Assembly: GCA_020073215.1 (NCBI GenBank) | Contig: JAIQFO010000021.1 | Coordinates: 16,854-80,853, forward strand | Direction: 5' to 3' | DNA length: 64,000 nucleotides | Origin: Terriglobia bacterium | Lineage (GTDB): Bacteria; Acidobacteriota; Terriglobia; Terriglobales; Acidobacteriaceae | Part shown: positions 56,601 through 64,000 of the stretch, in pieces | Layout: every line of letters begins with the position of its first letter | Numbering within the stretch: position 1 is the stretch's first letter | Made by a program: the position numbers and the translations under genes | Notes under the pieces: model-generated | What the model was told of the DNA's origin: nothing | Databases searched by the model: none | The model's input: only the letters and a program-made list of their open reading frames with translations

Positions 56601-57633
56601 TCGCTTCCGAACCAGCAGGAACACTGACACACGCTTGGGGTTGCGCCAACTTCGAGTAGATATCCGAAAACGTGCACACGGTAATGCCTTTAGTGCGTAA
56701 GAACGCCAGGAATGCATCGACAGACCGAAAGTCTCTCAGGTCTTTGGTGTGCCCGATGGCGACCAGAGGCCGGTACACCTCCGGGGACTTCCGATCTTCG
56801 CACACAACTCGGTCGATCATTGACGTCAACTCAGCCAAGGTCATCCGACAGAAATCAAACTTGCGCGGATAACGAAAACGCAGAAAGTCGAGTGCGCGAT
56901 TCACCTTCCGCTTGAGGCCCTGCCCCCCCATACCCACGTTGCCGCTGAAACTCATGCGCTTCGAGGTGGTCATTTGCCAGGTGGGGACCATCTCGGTGTG
57001 GATGGGAACCTCAATCCACGCGCCGCTGGGATCAGGTTCGTTGGCATTGTCGCTGAACGGCCAGTAATACCCGTTCTTCAGCGCCGGCCTATAGTCAAGC
57101 TTGTGGTTGCGCTGCAGTCCACCCTTAAACACCGAGGAATCAATCTTGATGCCGTACTCACTCAAGACACTTGCTGCGGTGTGGGTTGGTTGAAACAGCC
57201 AGTTGCCGGCACGAAACGAGAGCGGGGAGAAATCAGGCTGATCGAGAACACGCCGCAAGTATCCGAGCGAACCCTCAACGATCTCCACGATTCTCTTTCG
57301 GGGCAACGTGCAGAGATTGTATTCAGTGGCGTCAAGTATCCATCGACCTTGAGCGCGACGAGCATTACACCATTGCGGATGGAGGTGTAGACCGATTTCA
57401 AAGCCACTCTCGTACAGGTCGCGAATCTGCCGCTTCACGAAACCGATGGCGGGATCGGTAGCGACGGCATCGATCTTCTCAAACTCTGCCACTTCGACGA
57501 AATTAACGAAACGGGCATTCCACTTTTCGAATATCTCTTGCAGTCGTTTCGCGGGGACGTGGACCAGCTCCATCAGCGCACCGGTGCCGTCGCCGTAGAT
57601 CTCGTAGTCTATCGTGAATATGCATTCAATCAT
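56584..57633 (-). CDS. NodB-like polysaccharide deacetylase family protein
   Basis: 349 residues, no signal peptide. FTIDYEIYGDGTG at the N-terminus, GFEIGLHLHPQWCNARRAQG and SFRAGNWLFQ follow the motif order of carbohydrate esterase 4/NodB folds (acidic motif 1, His pair, Arg motif 3). Motif 1 is less acidic than the usual TFDD, so catalysis is not certain. A cytoplasmic protein of this type in a glycan locus might deacetylate a precursor. ATG at 57633; a 64-base gap separates it from the second deacetylase-like gene. Confidence 0.72.
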   Translation of the reverse strand: MIECIFTIDYEIYGDGTGALMELVHVPAKRLQEIFEKWNARFVNFVEVAEFEKIDAVATDPAIGFVKRQIRDLYESGFEIGLHLHPQWCNARRAQGRWILDATEYNLCTLPRKRIVEIVEGSLGYLRRVLDQPDFSPLSFRAGNWLFQPTHTAASVLSEYGIKIDSSVFKGGLQRNHKLDYRPALKNGYYWPFSDNANEPDPSGAWIEVPIHTEMVPTWQMTTSKRMSFSGNVGMGGQGLKRKVNRALDFLRFRYPRKFDFCRMTLAELTSMIDRVVCEDRKSPEVYRPLVAIGHTKDLRDFRSVDAFLAFLRTKGITVCTFSDIYSKLAQPQACVSVPAGSEANVGRE

Positions 57634-57697
57634 GCTAAAACTCGAATCGTATGCGGGTGAGCAAGTAAGTGGATGATCGTTCTAGCGAGGGAGATGC

Positions 57698-59686
57698 CTA
57701 CAGCGGCCGGCGTCGAGTTGTACCATTCTCGCAGTGTGCTGCAGTGATTTGTTGAATCCTGCGGTCAGATACAACTTTGCGGAAACCCGAGACGATCATA
57801 TTCAGGATCCGGATTCTGTCCACGTAATTGTCACGCACTTCGCAGAGGATTCGGCGCGCCAACACGCCCACACTATGAGTCTTCGTCGGCTTCCATGGCG
57901 CTTCTCCCGGCTGCGAACCCTCAGACAAGATCTTGATCTGCGCCGTTTGCCCCGGGCTTAACGACAGGAAGATCTTCAAATCGCCGGCTTCTTGCTCGTA
58001 ACTCCACCGGCGTCCGTCTACGGTCACTTGCGGTGCTGCGTCGCCTGACCCATGCCTCTGTTGCAGAATATAGCGGTGATGCTGCTCCCCAGTATTTTGT
58101 AAGTGGAAACGGTTGGTATAAAAACGGACGCAAACATCGCCGTTGTCCGATTTTTTCGTCAGACACGCATGCGAGCAGATTGTGTCCAGGCTGGTCCACT
58201 CGATCCGGCTGTCTAGAGCTTTCAGTCGCGTGATGAAGGTCTCCAGAGCCTCATTGCCATCTTTGAAGTAGTTGTGGTGCCCGACGGCCAGTGCCGGCTT
58301 ACCCAAGAACAAATCGAACGCGAATTCCGCCAGATCGTTGGGGTATCGCCTTCCGAACAGCGGAAAATCCGAATATCTAGTGACTGCCACATCCAGCAAG
58401 TCCCGAATCGAGAGGCTTTCGCACACCGTGGATGGGCCCAGTTCGCTGTTCACCGCCGCCAAGTAGCCCGCCGCCTTCAACGCCGACATCGCCTCAGCAG
58501 AAAACAGGCCCTGCGGAAAGACCATAACGTCGTCGAAGGAAAGGCCGGAAAGCTGCTCATGCAATCGCATCCGTTCCAGTGCCAGTCTTGCCTTGCCGCG
58601 GAGCAGACCCACGTCGCCTCTCTCGAATTCTGCCTTCGTGTGGTCACAACCATGAACGCACAAAGACGCCGATTCCGGGTTCGACGAAAACAACTCCACG
58701 ACCTTTCTACTTGACCTCCGATAGTTCCAGGGGATAAAAGCGATGCAGGCAGAGAATCTTTGCCGGCGCAGGCTCTCCATCAGTCGCTGGTACTCCAGAA
58801 ACCCGTGGCGCCTTTTCAGCAGCGGATCGTCGATGATGAAGCATGCTCGCGGGTGATCGTTGTGCCAAACCCGTTCTTTCAGGGCGCCTCGCAAAACCAT
58901 CATCAATGGAATCAACCCACAGAACCATTTCAAGCCACTACAGTATCGTGTCACGTTCTCGTCCAGGTCGGCCAACTCGCCGCCGGCAAGGAAGAACAGT
59001 TGCGACGTGCCACTCTCCCCACGCACAAAGAAAGGTTGGCTGCCGATACGGATCAAAGCCGGCAGAGCACCCCCTGTGCCCGCTTCGACAAAAGAATTCT
59101 CTCTCGCAGGGTCCGCTGATCCCGCACAGAGTCCGGAGAACTGAAAGCACCATTCCGGATGGTCCGCAGCGACGTGGAGCTTCGCATCGGCTTCCGACAA
59201 TGAGCGGGTGCGAACGAGCCGGTTCGAAGACAAGGCTTGCAACACCGCGTCATGGACTTCGTTCGTTTGGAACCCATAAACAAAAACGTGTTCCGCTGAT
59301 TCCAAAAGACCTGGCAACTCGCCGACTCCGGCAGACATTCCGTCTGCAATCTTCGCTAGCGTTTCCGCTTCGACAATCAGACAGGAGCATCCGGGGACAA
59401 TGGTGCTCGTTGATGTATTTTTTTCCAAGACTGCTGCCGTGAGTGAGAAGAATCGGACGCTTGCTCCCATGAACGCTGCGATCTCTTGCGCTCTGCGGTC
59501 TGACTCTCCGGGTGCGTTCCAGCACAAAACAACCACGTCGGTGGCCGACGGGATTCCAAGTAGAGCTTCTTTCGAGGAAGACTTGGGTTGAAATTGCGCT
59601 TCGCTACCAGGTTCAGCCAAACGCAGGGGCGAGCCTACGCCTTGAGACAGAGGTGGGTGGTTTCGCAGCACGTCACTTTCAGGCAT
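57698..59686 (-). CDS. Large protein with a NodB-like deacetylase core
   Basis: 662 residues from ATG 59686 (GTGGAG six bases upstream; the frame is open further but without support). An N-terminal region of about 250 residues is unrecognised. The core shows CFIIDDPLLKRRHGFLEYQR (acidic motif 1), LCVHGCDHTK (His motif) and VMVFPQGLFSAEAMSALKAA (motif 3), the order of polysaccharide deacetylases. The C-terminal 130 residues look beta-rich, with FYTNRFHLQNTGEQHHRYIL, possibly carbohydrate-binding. No signal peptide. It is the most upstream gene of the minus-strand locus before sequence context changes abruptly near 59.7 kb. Confidence 0.65.
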   Translation of the reverse strand: MPESDVLRNHPPLSQGVGSPLRLAEPGSEAQFQPKSSSKEALLGIPSATDVVVLCWNAPGESDRRAQEIAAFMGASVRFFSLTAAVLEKNTSTSTIVPGCSCLIVEAETLAKIADGMSAGVGELPGLLESAEHVFVYGFQTNEVHDAVLQALSSNRLVRTRSLSEADAKLHVAADHPEWCFQFSGLCAGSADPARENSFVEAGTGGALPALIRIGSQPFFVRGESGTSQLFFLAGGELADLDENVTRYCSGLKWFCGLIPLMMVLRGALKERVWHNDHPRACFIIDDPLLKRRHGFLEYQRLMESLRRQRFSACIAFIPWNYRRSSRKVVELFSSNPESASLCVHGCDHTKAEFERGDVGLLRGKARLALERMRLHEQLSGLSFDDVMVFPQGLFSAEAMSALKAAGYLAAVNSELGPSTVCESLSIRDLLDVAVTRYSDFPLFGRRYPNDLAEFAFDLFLGKPALAVGHHNYFKDGNEALETFITRLKALDSRIEWTSLDTICSHACLTKKSDNGDVCVRFYTNRFHLQNTGEQHHRYILQQRHGSGDAAPQVTVDGRRWSYEQEAGDLKIFLSLSPGQTAQIKILSEGSQPGEAPWKPTKTHSVGVLARRILCEVRDNYVDRIRILNMIVSGFRKVVSDRRIQQITAAHCENGTTRRRPL

Positions 59687-59904
59687 TGCGCTCTCCACTG
59701 TTCGATGGAAGATTGCTGGAAGGGGCAGCAACCGCTGCCGCGGATTTCGTGGTCTTTGGTGTCCGGTCGAGCGGCACAAGGCCTACCAAAAAGGCTTCCA
59801 TCGTTTCGGCCTTTGTCAGCGGCATCGTCGCACTCGCCACCGGGACTGCCGCCGGACTGGGTATAAAGGCTCTTGCGGGAACGTCCTTGCCGACAGATAT
59901 TGGG
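59687..59904. other. Unresolved stretch at the first composition junction
   Basis: 218 bases between the start of the deacetylase-like gene and the histidine-kinase fragment. A plus frame reads through (KKASIVSAFVSGIVALATGT then AAGLGIKAL), which could be part of a membrane helix, but I recognise no family and it does not belong to a histidine kinase. It probably contains one or more assembly joints. Confidence 0.4.
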
Positions 59905-60288
59905 ATGCTTTTCGTGGACGGAGATCAAATCCAGCAGGTTTTTATGAACATCATCATTAACGCTGCCGACGCCATGGCAGGGGACGGAGGAACCCTTACC
60001 ATCAAAACAAACATGAAAGACGGAATGGCAGAAGTCTCTTTCACCGATTCAGGGTGTGGCATGCCAAAGGAGCATCTCTCCAAGCTCTTCGCCCCCTTTT
60101 TCACTACCAAGGAGACAGGCAAGGGAACCGGTTTGGGGTTGGCGATCAGTTACGGAATCATTCAGAGCCACAATGGCGAGATTGATGTGGAGAGTGAAGT
60201 AGGAAAGGGATCCACTTTCCGGATCAGACTTCCTATAGAAAAACAGAATGGGGGGTTGGGAAAATCGGGAGAAGAGGGGAAAGGGTAG
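59905..60288 (+). CDS. Histidine kinase ATPase domain fragment, 5' truncated
   Basis: 128 codons encode only the HATPase_c domain of a sensor kinase: QQVFMNIIINAADAM (N box), DSGCGMPKEHL (G1), LFAPFFTTKE (F box) and GKGTGLGLAI (G2), ending soon after STFRIRLP. The dimerisation/phosphoacceptor helix with its His and all sensor domains are missing, and the frame upstream is unrelated. Base composition is lower in GC than the neighbouring locus. It ends at a TAG followed by a strong hairpin. The fragment is probably from another genome or region joined during assembly. Confidence 0.75.
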   Translation: MLFVDGDQIQQVFMNIIINAADAMAGDGGTLTIKTNMKDGMAEVSFTDSGCGMPKEHLSKLFAPFFTTKETGKGTGLGLAISYGIIQSHNGEIDVESEVGKGSTFRIRLPIEKQNGGLGKSGEEGKG

Positions 60289-60289
60289 G

Positions 60290-60309
60290 GTTCCGGTTTC
60301 AACCGGAAC
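60290..60309. terminator. Hairpin between convergent kinase fragment and DUF6599-like gene
   Basis: GTTCCGGTT and AACCGGAAC form a perfect 9-base inverted repeat with a 2-base centre, starting two bases after the stop of the kinase fragment and ending 38 bases before the stop of the convergent minus-strand gene. This placement fits a bidirectional terminator, though no long U-tract follows. Confidence 0.5.
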
Positions 60310-60346
60310 GGAATTCCATCCTTTCGCCCCCAATGAATGGAGGGCG

Positions 60347-61036
60347 CTACCATTTTACTTTCTTTACAAATTCAGCCAAACGATCTTCACCCTCTTCCTC
60401 TCTTTCAAAACCTACCACCCCCAAGAGATAAAACCCTTTCTGAAGGACGAAGACTTTTCCCTGATAGGGATCTTCCCCTCTCACCGCCAACGCTTTAAAT
60501 TCAATGATACTTCCTGAAAATACATTTCCTTTCTTGGAGAGGTTGTCTTTATAAATCTTCAGAGCGCTTATCGCCTCTTGAGAATCTTTAAAAATAGCTA
60601 AAAAGAGTTTGAACTCTTTATCCTTGGTTTTCCCGTTTGTTGCATCCTCAGTATCTTTTTTGTCCTTGTCCTCAGCCTTAACCTTAACCTCAGCATTATT
60701 CCAAACCTCAACCTTTTGCTTTGCCTCCCCCTTCTCTATATAAGTCCCCTGGAAACCTCTTTTTAAAAACTGATGTCCTAGTAGGCCTTCAGGAAAGTAT
60801 TGAATAGAGCCCGATTTGAGCCCGTTCTTGGGAAAGTAGCTAATCTCCTTGGGAGGAGGTGAAGGGTCAACGATTTTTGAGGAAATCTTCATCGCCCATT
60901 GTGTTAAAAGTGAAGAGTTTGATTCTGTAGCATAGAGCAAGACAAAATACTTGCCTTTGTAAAAGAGAGCGGAATTATCATCAAGGTATGATTCCAATCC
61001 AAAGCCACCGGGACGGTCCTCATTTCTAAACCTTGC
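60347..61036 (-). CDS. DUF6599-like protein, 5' truncated, low GC
   Basis: About 230 residues are credible. Conserved features include YKGKYFVLLYA, ISYFPKNGLKSGSIQYFPEG, GFQGTYIEKGEAKQKVEVW and a C-terminal VLQKGFYLLGVVGFERE, resembling DUF6599 proteins of unknown function. A Lys/Asp/Glu-rich insert (about KVKAEDKDKKDTEDATNGK) lies in the middle. Codon use is strongly AT-rich, unlike the rest of the window. The frame continues upstream to 61192, but that part is antisense to the GGDEF fragment, and the true N-terminus is missing. Probably from a different organism. Confidence 0.55.
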   Translation of the reverse strand, partial: ARFRNEDRPGGFGLESYLDDNSALFYKGKYFVLLYATESNSSLLTQWAMKISSKIVDPSPPPKEISYFPKNGLKSGSIQYFPEGLLGHQFLKRGFQGTYIEKGEAKQKVEVWNNAEVKVKAEDKDKKDTEDATNGKTKDKEFKLFLAIFKDSQEAISALKIYKDNLSKKGNVFSGSIIEFKALAVRGEDPYQGKVFVLQKGFYLLGVVGFEREEEGEDRLAEFVKKVKW

Positions 61037-61112
61037 CCCGATGCCGGGGCGGCCGCCGAGCTGCCCGACGCCGCCGCGCCGGGGGCCGCGCCGATCACCC
61101 CGCCGCCTGCGA

Positions 61113-61706
61113 ATCCTGCTGGCCATCAGCTCGAAACTGGGCTTCACGATCGAAAATGCCTTGAAGTACCGGATCGCCGAGGACTCGGCCACGACTGATT
61201 ACCTTACCGGACTGCCCAACGCGCGATCGCTCTTCCTGCACCTGGATCGCGAGATTGCACGATGCAAGCGCGCCAATCTGCCGCTGGCAGTGTTCGTGTC
61301 GGACCTCAACGGATTCAAGCAAGTGAACGACCGTTTTGGCCACTTTCAGGGAAACAAACTTCTGCAAATGTTCGCCGAGGCTTTGAAGGACTCTTGCCGC
61401 GAATACGACTATGCGGCGAGAATGGGCGGGGACGAATTCGTCGTGGTCGCGGCTGGTCTCGCTCAGGACGCCGCGGCAGAAATGGCGCGGCGGCTTGAAA
61501 CCATCATCGCGGAAGTCGGGAAAAATGTTTGCAACGAGGATCTGGTCTCAGTGAGCATCGGCCAGGCTTTCTACCCGGCGGACGGCCGTAACGCCGAACA
61601 CTTGCTGGCGGAAGCCGATCGCCGCATGTACGGCGCCAAGCACTCTCACTACGCAAGTGTCGCTGACCGGCAGGGCAAAGCGCGATCTGCGGGCGCGACC
61701 AGCTAG
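61113..61706 (+). CDS. GGDEF-domain diguanylate cyclase fragment, 5' truncated
   Basis: 198 codons. A short end of a GAF-like helix (AISSKLGFTIENALKYRIAE) leads into a complete GGDEF domain: TDYLTGLPNARSLFLHLDRE, VSDLNGFKQVNDRFGH, RMGGDEFVVVAAG and ADRRMYGAKH. The GGDEF motif is intact, so the domain could make cyclic di-GMP, but the sensor region is missing. Upstream of 61113 the frame is a GC-rich low-complexity Pro/Arg stretch next to a GCCCCG/CGGGGC hairpin at about 61035-61050, marking another joint. GC content resembles the main locus. Confidence 0.75.
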   Translation: MLLAISSKLGFTIENALKYRIAEDSATTDYLTGLPNARSLFLHLDREIARCKRANLPLAVFVSDLNGFKQVNDRFGHFQGNKLLQMFAEALKDSCREYDYAARMGGDEFVVVAAGLAQDAAAEMARRLETIIAEVGKNVCNEDLVSVSIGQAFYPADGRNAEHLLAEADRRMYGAKHSHYASVADRQGKARSAGATS

Positions 61707-62188
61707 CGCACCTACCCTAGGCGTCGTGGAGTCGCTAAATTCGGACTGGTAATCCCCTCTAAAAAAACGCTCTCATGTGCGCAAAATCTAGAAAACAAAG
61801 GGCCGGAATTTTTCTTGGCTCCTAGATCTATGGTTCCAGAGCAGTTACAGGCAAAATCTTGTAAACATGGAAGTTATCGCGGGGTCCGACTGCCACCGTT
61901 CCGTTTTGGAACTGCGAACGGGAACGAGCCGGGGAGAAGGTGTTCGTCTCCACCATGATTGGTCGGGCTTAATTCTTGGAACGGTCCAGAAGCTGCACCC
62001 ATGTTCCAGTTGTCAAAGATCCAATTATTATCTCATAGATAATCTATCTCTACATATATTATCTCAAACGAATACACGCGTCAAGAAGAAAGCGAGCGGG
62101 ATGGGAGCCGGGTTCCAGTTTGGGAATCTCGCACCAAGACTCGTCGCGTGCCGATGACGGAAAGGTGGCCGGCCCCCTAGACCACCGA
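61707..62188. other. Intergenic stretch without recognisable genes
   Basis: 482 bases. A plus-strand frame at 61867-62157 has no recognisable features and mixed codon use, so it is not called. The stretch contains an AT-rich repeat cluster, described separately, and shows no tRNA or transposon end. Confidence 0.4.
62027..62065. promoter_or_regulatory. AT-rich inverted and direct repeats, possible operator
   Basis: ATTATCT-cat-AGATAAT is a perfect 7-base inverted repeat (62027-62043), and ATTATCTC recurs 31 bases further on (62058-62065), about three helical turns away. Such arrangement is typical of a dimeric repressor site with a second half-operator. No promoter or regulator gene could be tied to it, and the adjacent region is of doubtful assembly. 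Confidence 0.3.
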
Positions 62189-62353
62189 TCACTCTCCGAA
62201 TTTCGTCATAAAGCAATACGCGGCGTATCCACCGAGAAATGCGAAGCCGAGCGCGATCAAGATCTCCAGGACAGCCGAGACCCAGTTTCGGCGACTCACT
62301 TCCATCTCATTCCGATGTTTCACCAGCAATCGGAAGTTTGAGCGTTCGGCCAT
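62189..62353 (-). CDS. Small single-span membrane protein, function unknown
   Basis: 54 residues from ATG 62353 (GGAAA six to seven bases upstream); the frame is open further to a GTG at 62404. A charged N-terminal half (RSNFRLLVKHRNEMEVSRRN) is followed by one membrane helix (VSAVLEILIALGFAFLGGYA) and a short tail. It lies 77 bases from another small membrane protein gene on the same strand. No family recognised. Confidence 0.4.
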   Translation of the reverse strand: MAERSNFRLLVKHRNEMEVSRRNWVSAVLEILIALGFAFLGGYAAYCFMTKFGE

Positions 62354-62430
62354 AGATGTTTCCGCGCGGAGGCAGGCGGCTTCACCGCCTTTCATGCCGA
62401 GCACGGTCTCGTGGGAGCCAGAACCCTCCG

Positions 62431-62637
62431 CTATTTACCAGCAATAGAAATGACGAGTACCATCAACACGAGCAATAAGATGATCGCGAGTCCCCGTGCC
62501 CATTCCAGCATCGCCTCCTCGTGGGGCATGCCGTTGCCTGCCACGACCTGTTGCGTTCGAGTGGCCGGGCGCAACTTCTTGAGGAACTCTTCCGCCTTCC
62601 CCAGGCTGGGGATGCACTTAACGATGCGGGCAAACAT
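62431..62637 (-). CDS. Small C-tail-anchored membrane protein, function unknown
   Basis: 68 residues. ATG at 62637 with a good AAGGAGAG eight bases upstream, which supports it as a real gene. The N-terminal 48 residues are soluble and basic (MFARIVKCIPSLGKAEEFLK), followed by one helix at the C-terminus (LAIILLLVLMVLVISIAGK). No family recognised. Possibly cotranscribed with the small membrane gene at 62189. Confidence 0.45.
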   Translation of the reverse strand: MFARIVKCIPSLGKAEEFLKKLRPATRTQQVVAGNGMPHEEAMLEWARGLAIILLLVLMVLVISIAGK

Positions 62638-62875
62638 AAGAGGCTCTCCTTCTCCTCTTGGAGTAAGAGACCCGGAAGCTTCCTCATTGCCCGGGGGAGT
62701 TTTCGAGTCGGGGTGCCGCCAAGATTATGCCGAACAAAATCGGGAGTCAGTGACCTGCGACACACAGCCGTGTGACAAGAGGCCAGGCCTCGCTTACACC
62801 CTGACCTGCCCGATTTCTCTGAGCCAGACGGATCGTTAGTGCAGTACCGGACTGGGAGTCGCGCCCGCTCAGGGC

Positions 62876-64000
62876 ACGTACGACCACACCGTCACCCAGC
62901 GCTACGGCATCAGCCGCCGGCTGAAAGACGTGAATGGCATTCCGTGTTTCCCCGATCTGGCGTCCGTGCCGGAGCCGGTCGACGTCGCCTTCCTGGCCAT
63001 CCCCGCCGAAGCCGCGGTGCAGGCGGTGCGCGACTGCGCCCGGGCGGGGTTGAAGGCGGTGATCGTCGGCTCGGCGGGCTATGCCGAGAGCCTCGACGCC
63101 GGCGGCGCTGAACGGCAGCGTGAATTGCAACGCATCGCCGAAGCGGAGGGGATCCGCATCGTCGGCCCCAACTGCAACGGCATCTATAACGCACACCATC
63201 CGGTTTCGATCGGCTTCAACACCTCGCATGCGAAGCGGCAAAAGCCCGGCGGGGTCTCGATCTTTTCGCACAGCGGGGCATTGTTCGACGCGATGGCGGG
63301 ACGGTTGGCGATGGCCGGCGAAGGGCTGTCGCTGTTCGCGTCGGCGGGCAACGAGGCCGACATGTCGGTGCTCGACTACATGGAGTACGCGATCACCCAT
63401 GAACCCACGAAGGTCATCGCCTTGCTGATCGACAGTCTCCCGGATGGCCCGAGGTTCCGTGCTCTGGCGTTGCGGGCGCACGCGGCCGGCAAGCCGGTGG
63501 TGGCGTTGAAGATCGGCGGCTCCGAGGCGGGCGCGGCGGCGGCGGTCGCGCATTCTTCCCGCCTCGCCGGCGACGCCGCATCGTACCGCGCGCTGTTCGA
63601 CGCGAGCGGCGTGGCCGTGGTTTCGACCCTGGAAGGGCTGATGACCGCGAGCGCGCTGCTGGCCCGATACGGACGCCGCCCCGGTCGCCTGGGCGCGCTA
63701 TCCACCTCCGGTGCCGGCGCTTCGCTGATCGCCGACCGTTGCGAGGCTTTGGGCGTGCCGTTGGCACCGCTGTCGGAAGCAACCCGCGCGGCTTTGGACT
63801 CGCACAAGATGTTCTCCCGCATTGGCAATCCGTTGGATCTTGGGATTTTCGGCGGCATGCGGCGCTCCGGCGAGGTGCCCGCGTTGCTGATGGGCGATCC
63901 CGACGTGTCGGTCGTGCTTGCTTTGTTGCACTCGATGAATCCCTGGCAGGGCGACCCGTATCGTGCCGCGATGGCGCGCGCGCGCGAGGCAACCGGCCAG
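62876..64000 (+). CDS. Acyl-CoA synthetase (ADP-forming)-like CoA-binding protein, truncated at both ends
   Basis: 375 codons, open at the window end. VNGIPCFPDLASVPEPVDVA begins the second half of a CoA-binding Rossmann domain; the glycine-rich first half is missing. IVGPNCNGIYN, ISIGFNTSHA-like text, SIFSHSGALFDAM and AGNEADMSVLDYMEYAI match the succinyl-CoA-ligase-like flavodoxin domain of NDP-forming acyl-CoA synthetases, which couple acyl-CoA breakdown to ATP synthesis or run in reverse. An in-frame stop lies at 62837, and codons between there and about 62930 may be foreign. GC content is clearly higher than in the rest of the window, and the gene has no link to the polysaccharide locus. 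Confidence 0.75.

Noticed and set aside
56601..56717. Upstream extension of the GT2 protein to 56717
   Set aside because: The added residues lie inside the deacetylase-like gene, and the ATG at 56600 directly precedes the region before the glycosyltransferase fold.
60290..60309. Inverted repeat as an attachment or transposon end
   Set aside because: It sits directly after a stop codon between convergent genes and has no second copy or target duplication nearby, so a terminator is more likely.
61867..62157. 96-codon plus-strand frame
   Set aside because: No ribosome site, no recognisable domain and inconsistent codon use; it also runs through the repeat cluster.
62747..63553. 268-codon minus-strand frame opposite the acyl-CoA synthetase
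   Set aside because: The plus frame holds conserved CoA-binding and ligase motifs; the minus frame is an Arg/His-rich shadow in high-GC DNA.
1..64000. tRNA genes, rRNA, CRISPR arrays and insertion sequences
   Set aside because: Gaps were scanned by eye for cloverleaf-like sequences, regularly spaced repeats and transposase motifs; none was found. Short tRNA-like structures could still be missed without a covariance search.

Overview
The window looks like a piece of a soil-type Acidobacteriota (Terriglobia-like) chromosome, probably from a metagenome assembly. Pointers are choice-of-anchor-D secreted proteins, an exosortase, FemAB-like acyltransferases, polysaccharide deacetylases and many GT39-like membrane proteins, at a moderately high GC content. 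This assignment is inferred from gene content, not from a marker gene. Nearly all genes from about 1 to 59.7 kb lie on the minus strand. No tRNA, rRNA, CRISPR array or transposase was seen.

Region by region. (1) 1-3.5 kb: the C-terminal part of a PEP-utilising enzyme converges with a gene for an unusual protein. That protein is an M50-like membrane metallopeptidase domain followed by an enolase whose two domains are in swapped (circularly permuted) order, with the catalytic residues kept. A perfect CRP-type palindrome lies upstream of it. This is the most novel item in the window. (2) 3.8-5.7 kb: a secreted choice-of-anchor-D/FN3 protein and an exosortase. (3) 6-18.4 kb: a small biosynthetic cluster of Sfp-type phosphopantetheinyl transferase, NodU/CmcH carbamoyltransferase, stand-alone NRPS loading module (A-PCP) and a one-module PKS ordered KS-AT-KR-DH-ACP-TE-TE. 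(4) 18.6-27 kb: GT39-like membrane glycosyltransferases, a Wzx-type flippase and a PIG-L deacetylase. (5) 27.1-34.3 kb: nucleotide-sugar genes (RfbF-like nucleotidyltransferase, two SDRs, a TylC3/NovU-type C-methyltransferase, a UGM-like flavoprotein and a homoserine-dehydrogenase-like SAF protein). (6) 34.4-44.3 kb: GT2 enzymes, a duplicated cysteine-rich protein, a LamG-VanZ fusion, a FemAB-like protein, a flippase-GT2 fusion and a Wzy-type polymerase. (7) 44.8-59.7 kb: a secreted beta-helix protein, a UPF0104-GT2 fusion, a degenerate asparagine synthase, further FemAB-like and GT2 proteins and two NodB-like deacetylases.

Regions 2 and 4-7 together read as one large exopolysaccharide locus: precursor synthesis, glycosyl transfer, flipping, polymerisation, modification and export. 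It is of the type that accompanies exosortase systems. Two short gene remnants (of a deacetylase and of a Wzy polymerase) show past gene loss inside it.

(8) 59.7-64 kb is different. Truncated fragments of a histidine kinase, a low-GC DUF6599-like protein, a GGDEF protein and a high-GC acyl-CoA synthetase abut each other with changes in base composition. This is best explained as chimeric assembly and should not be used for context inference.
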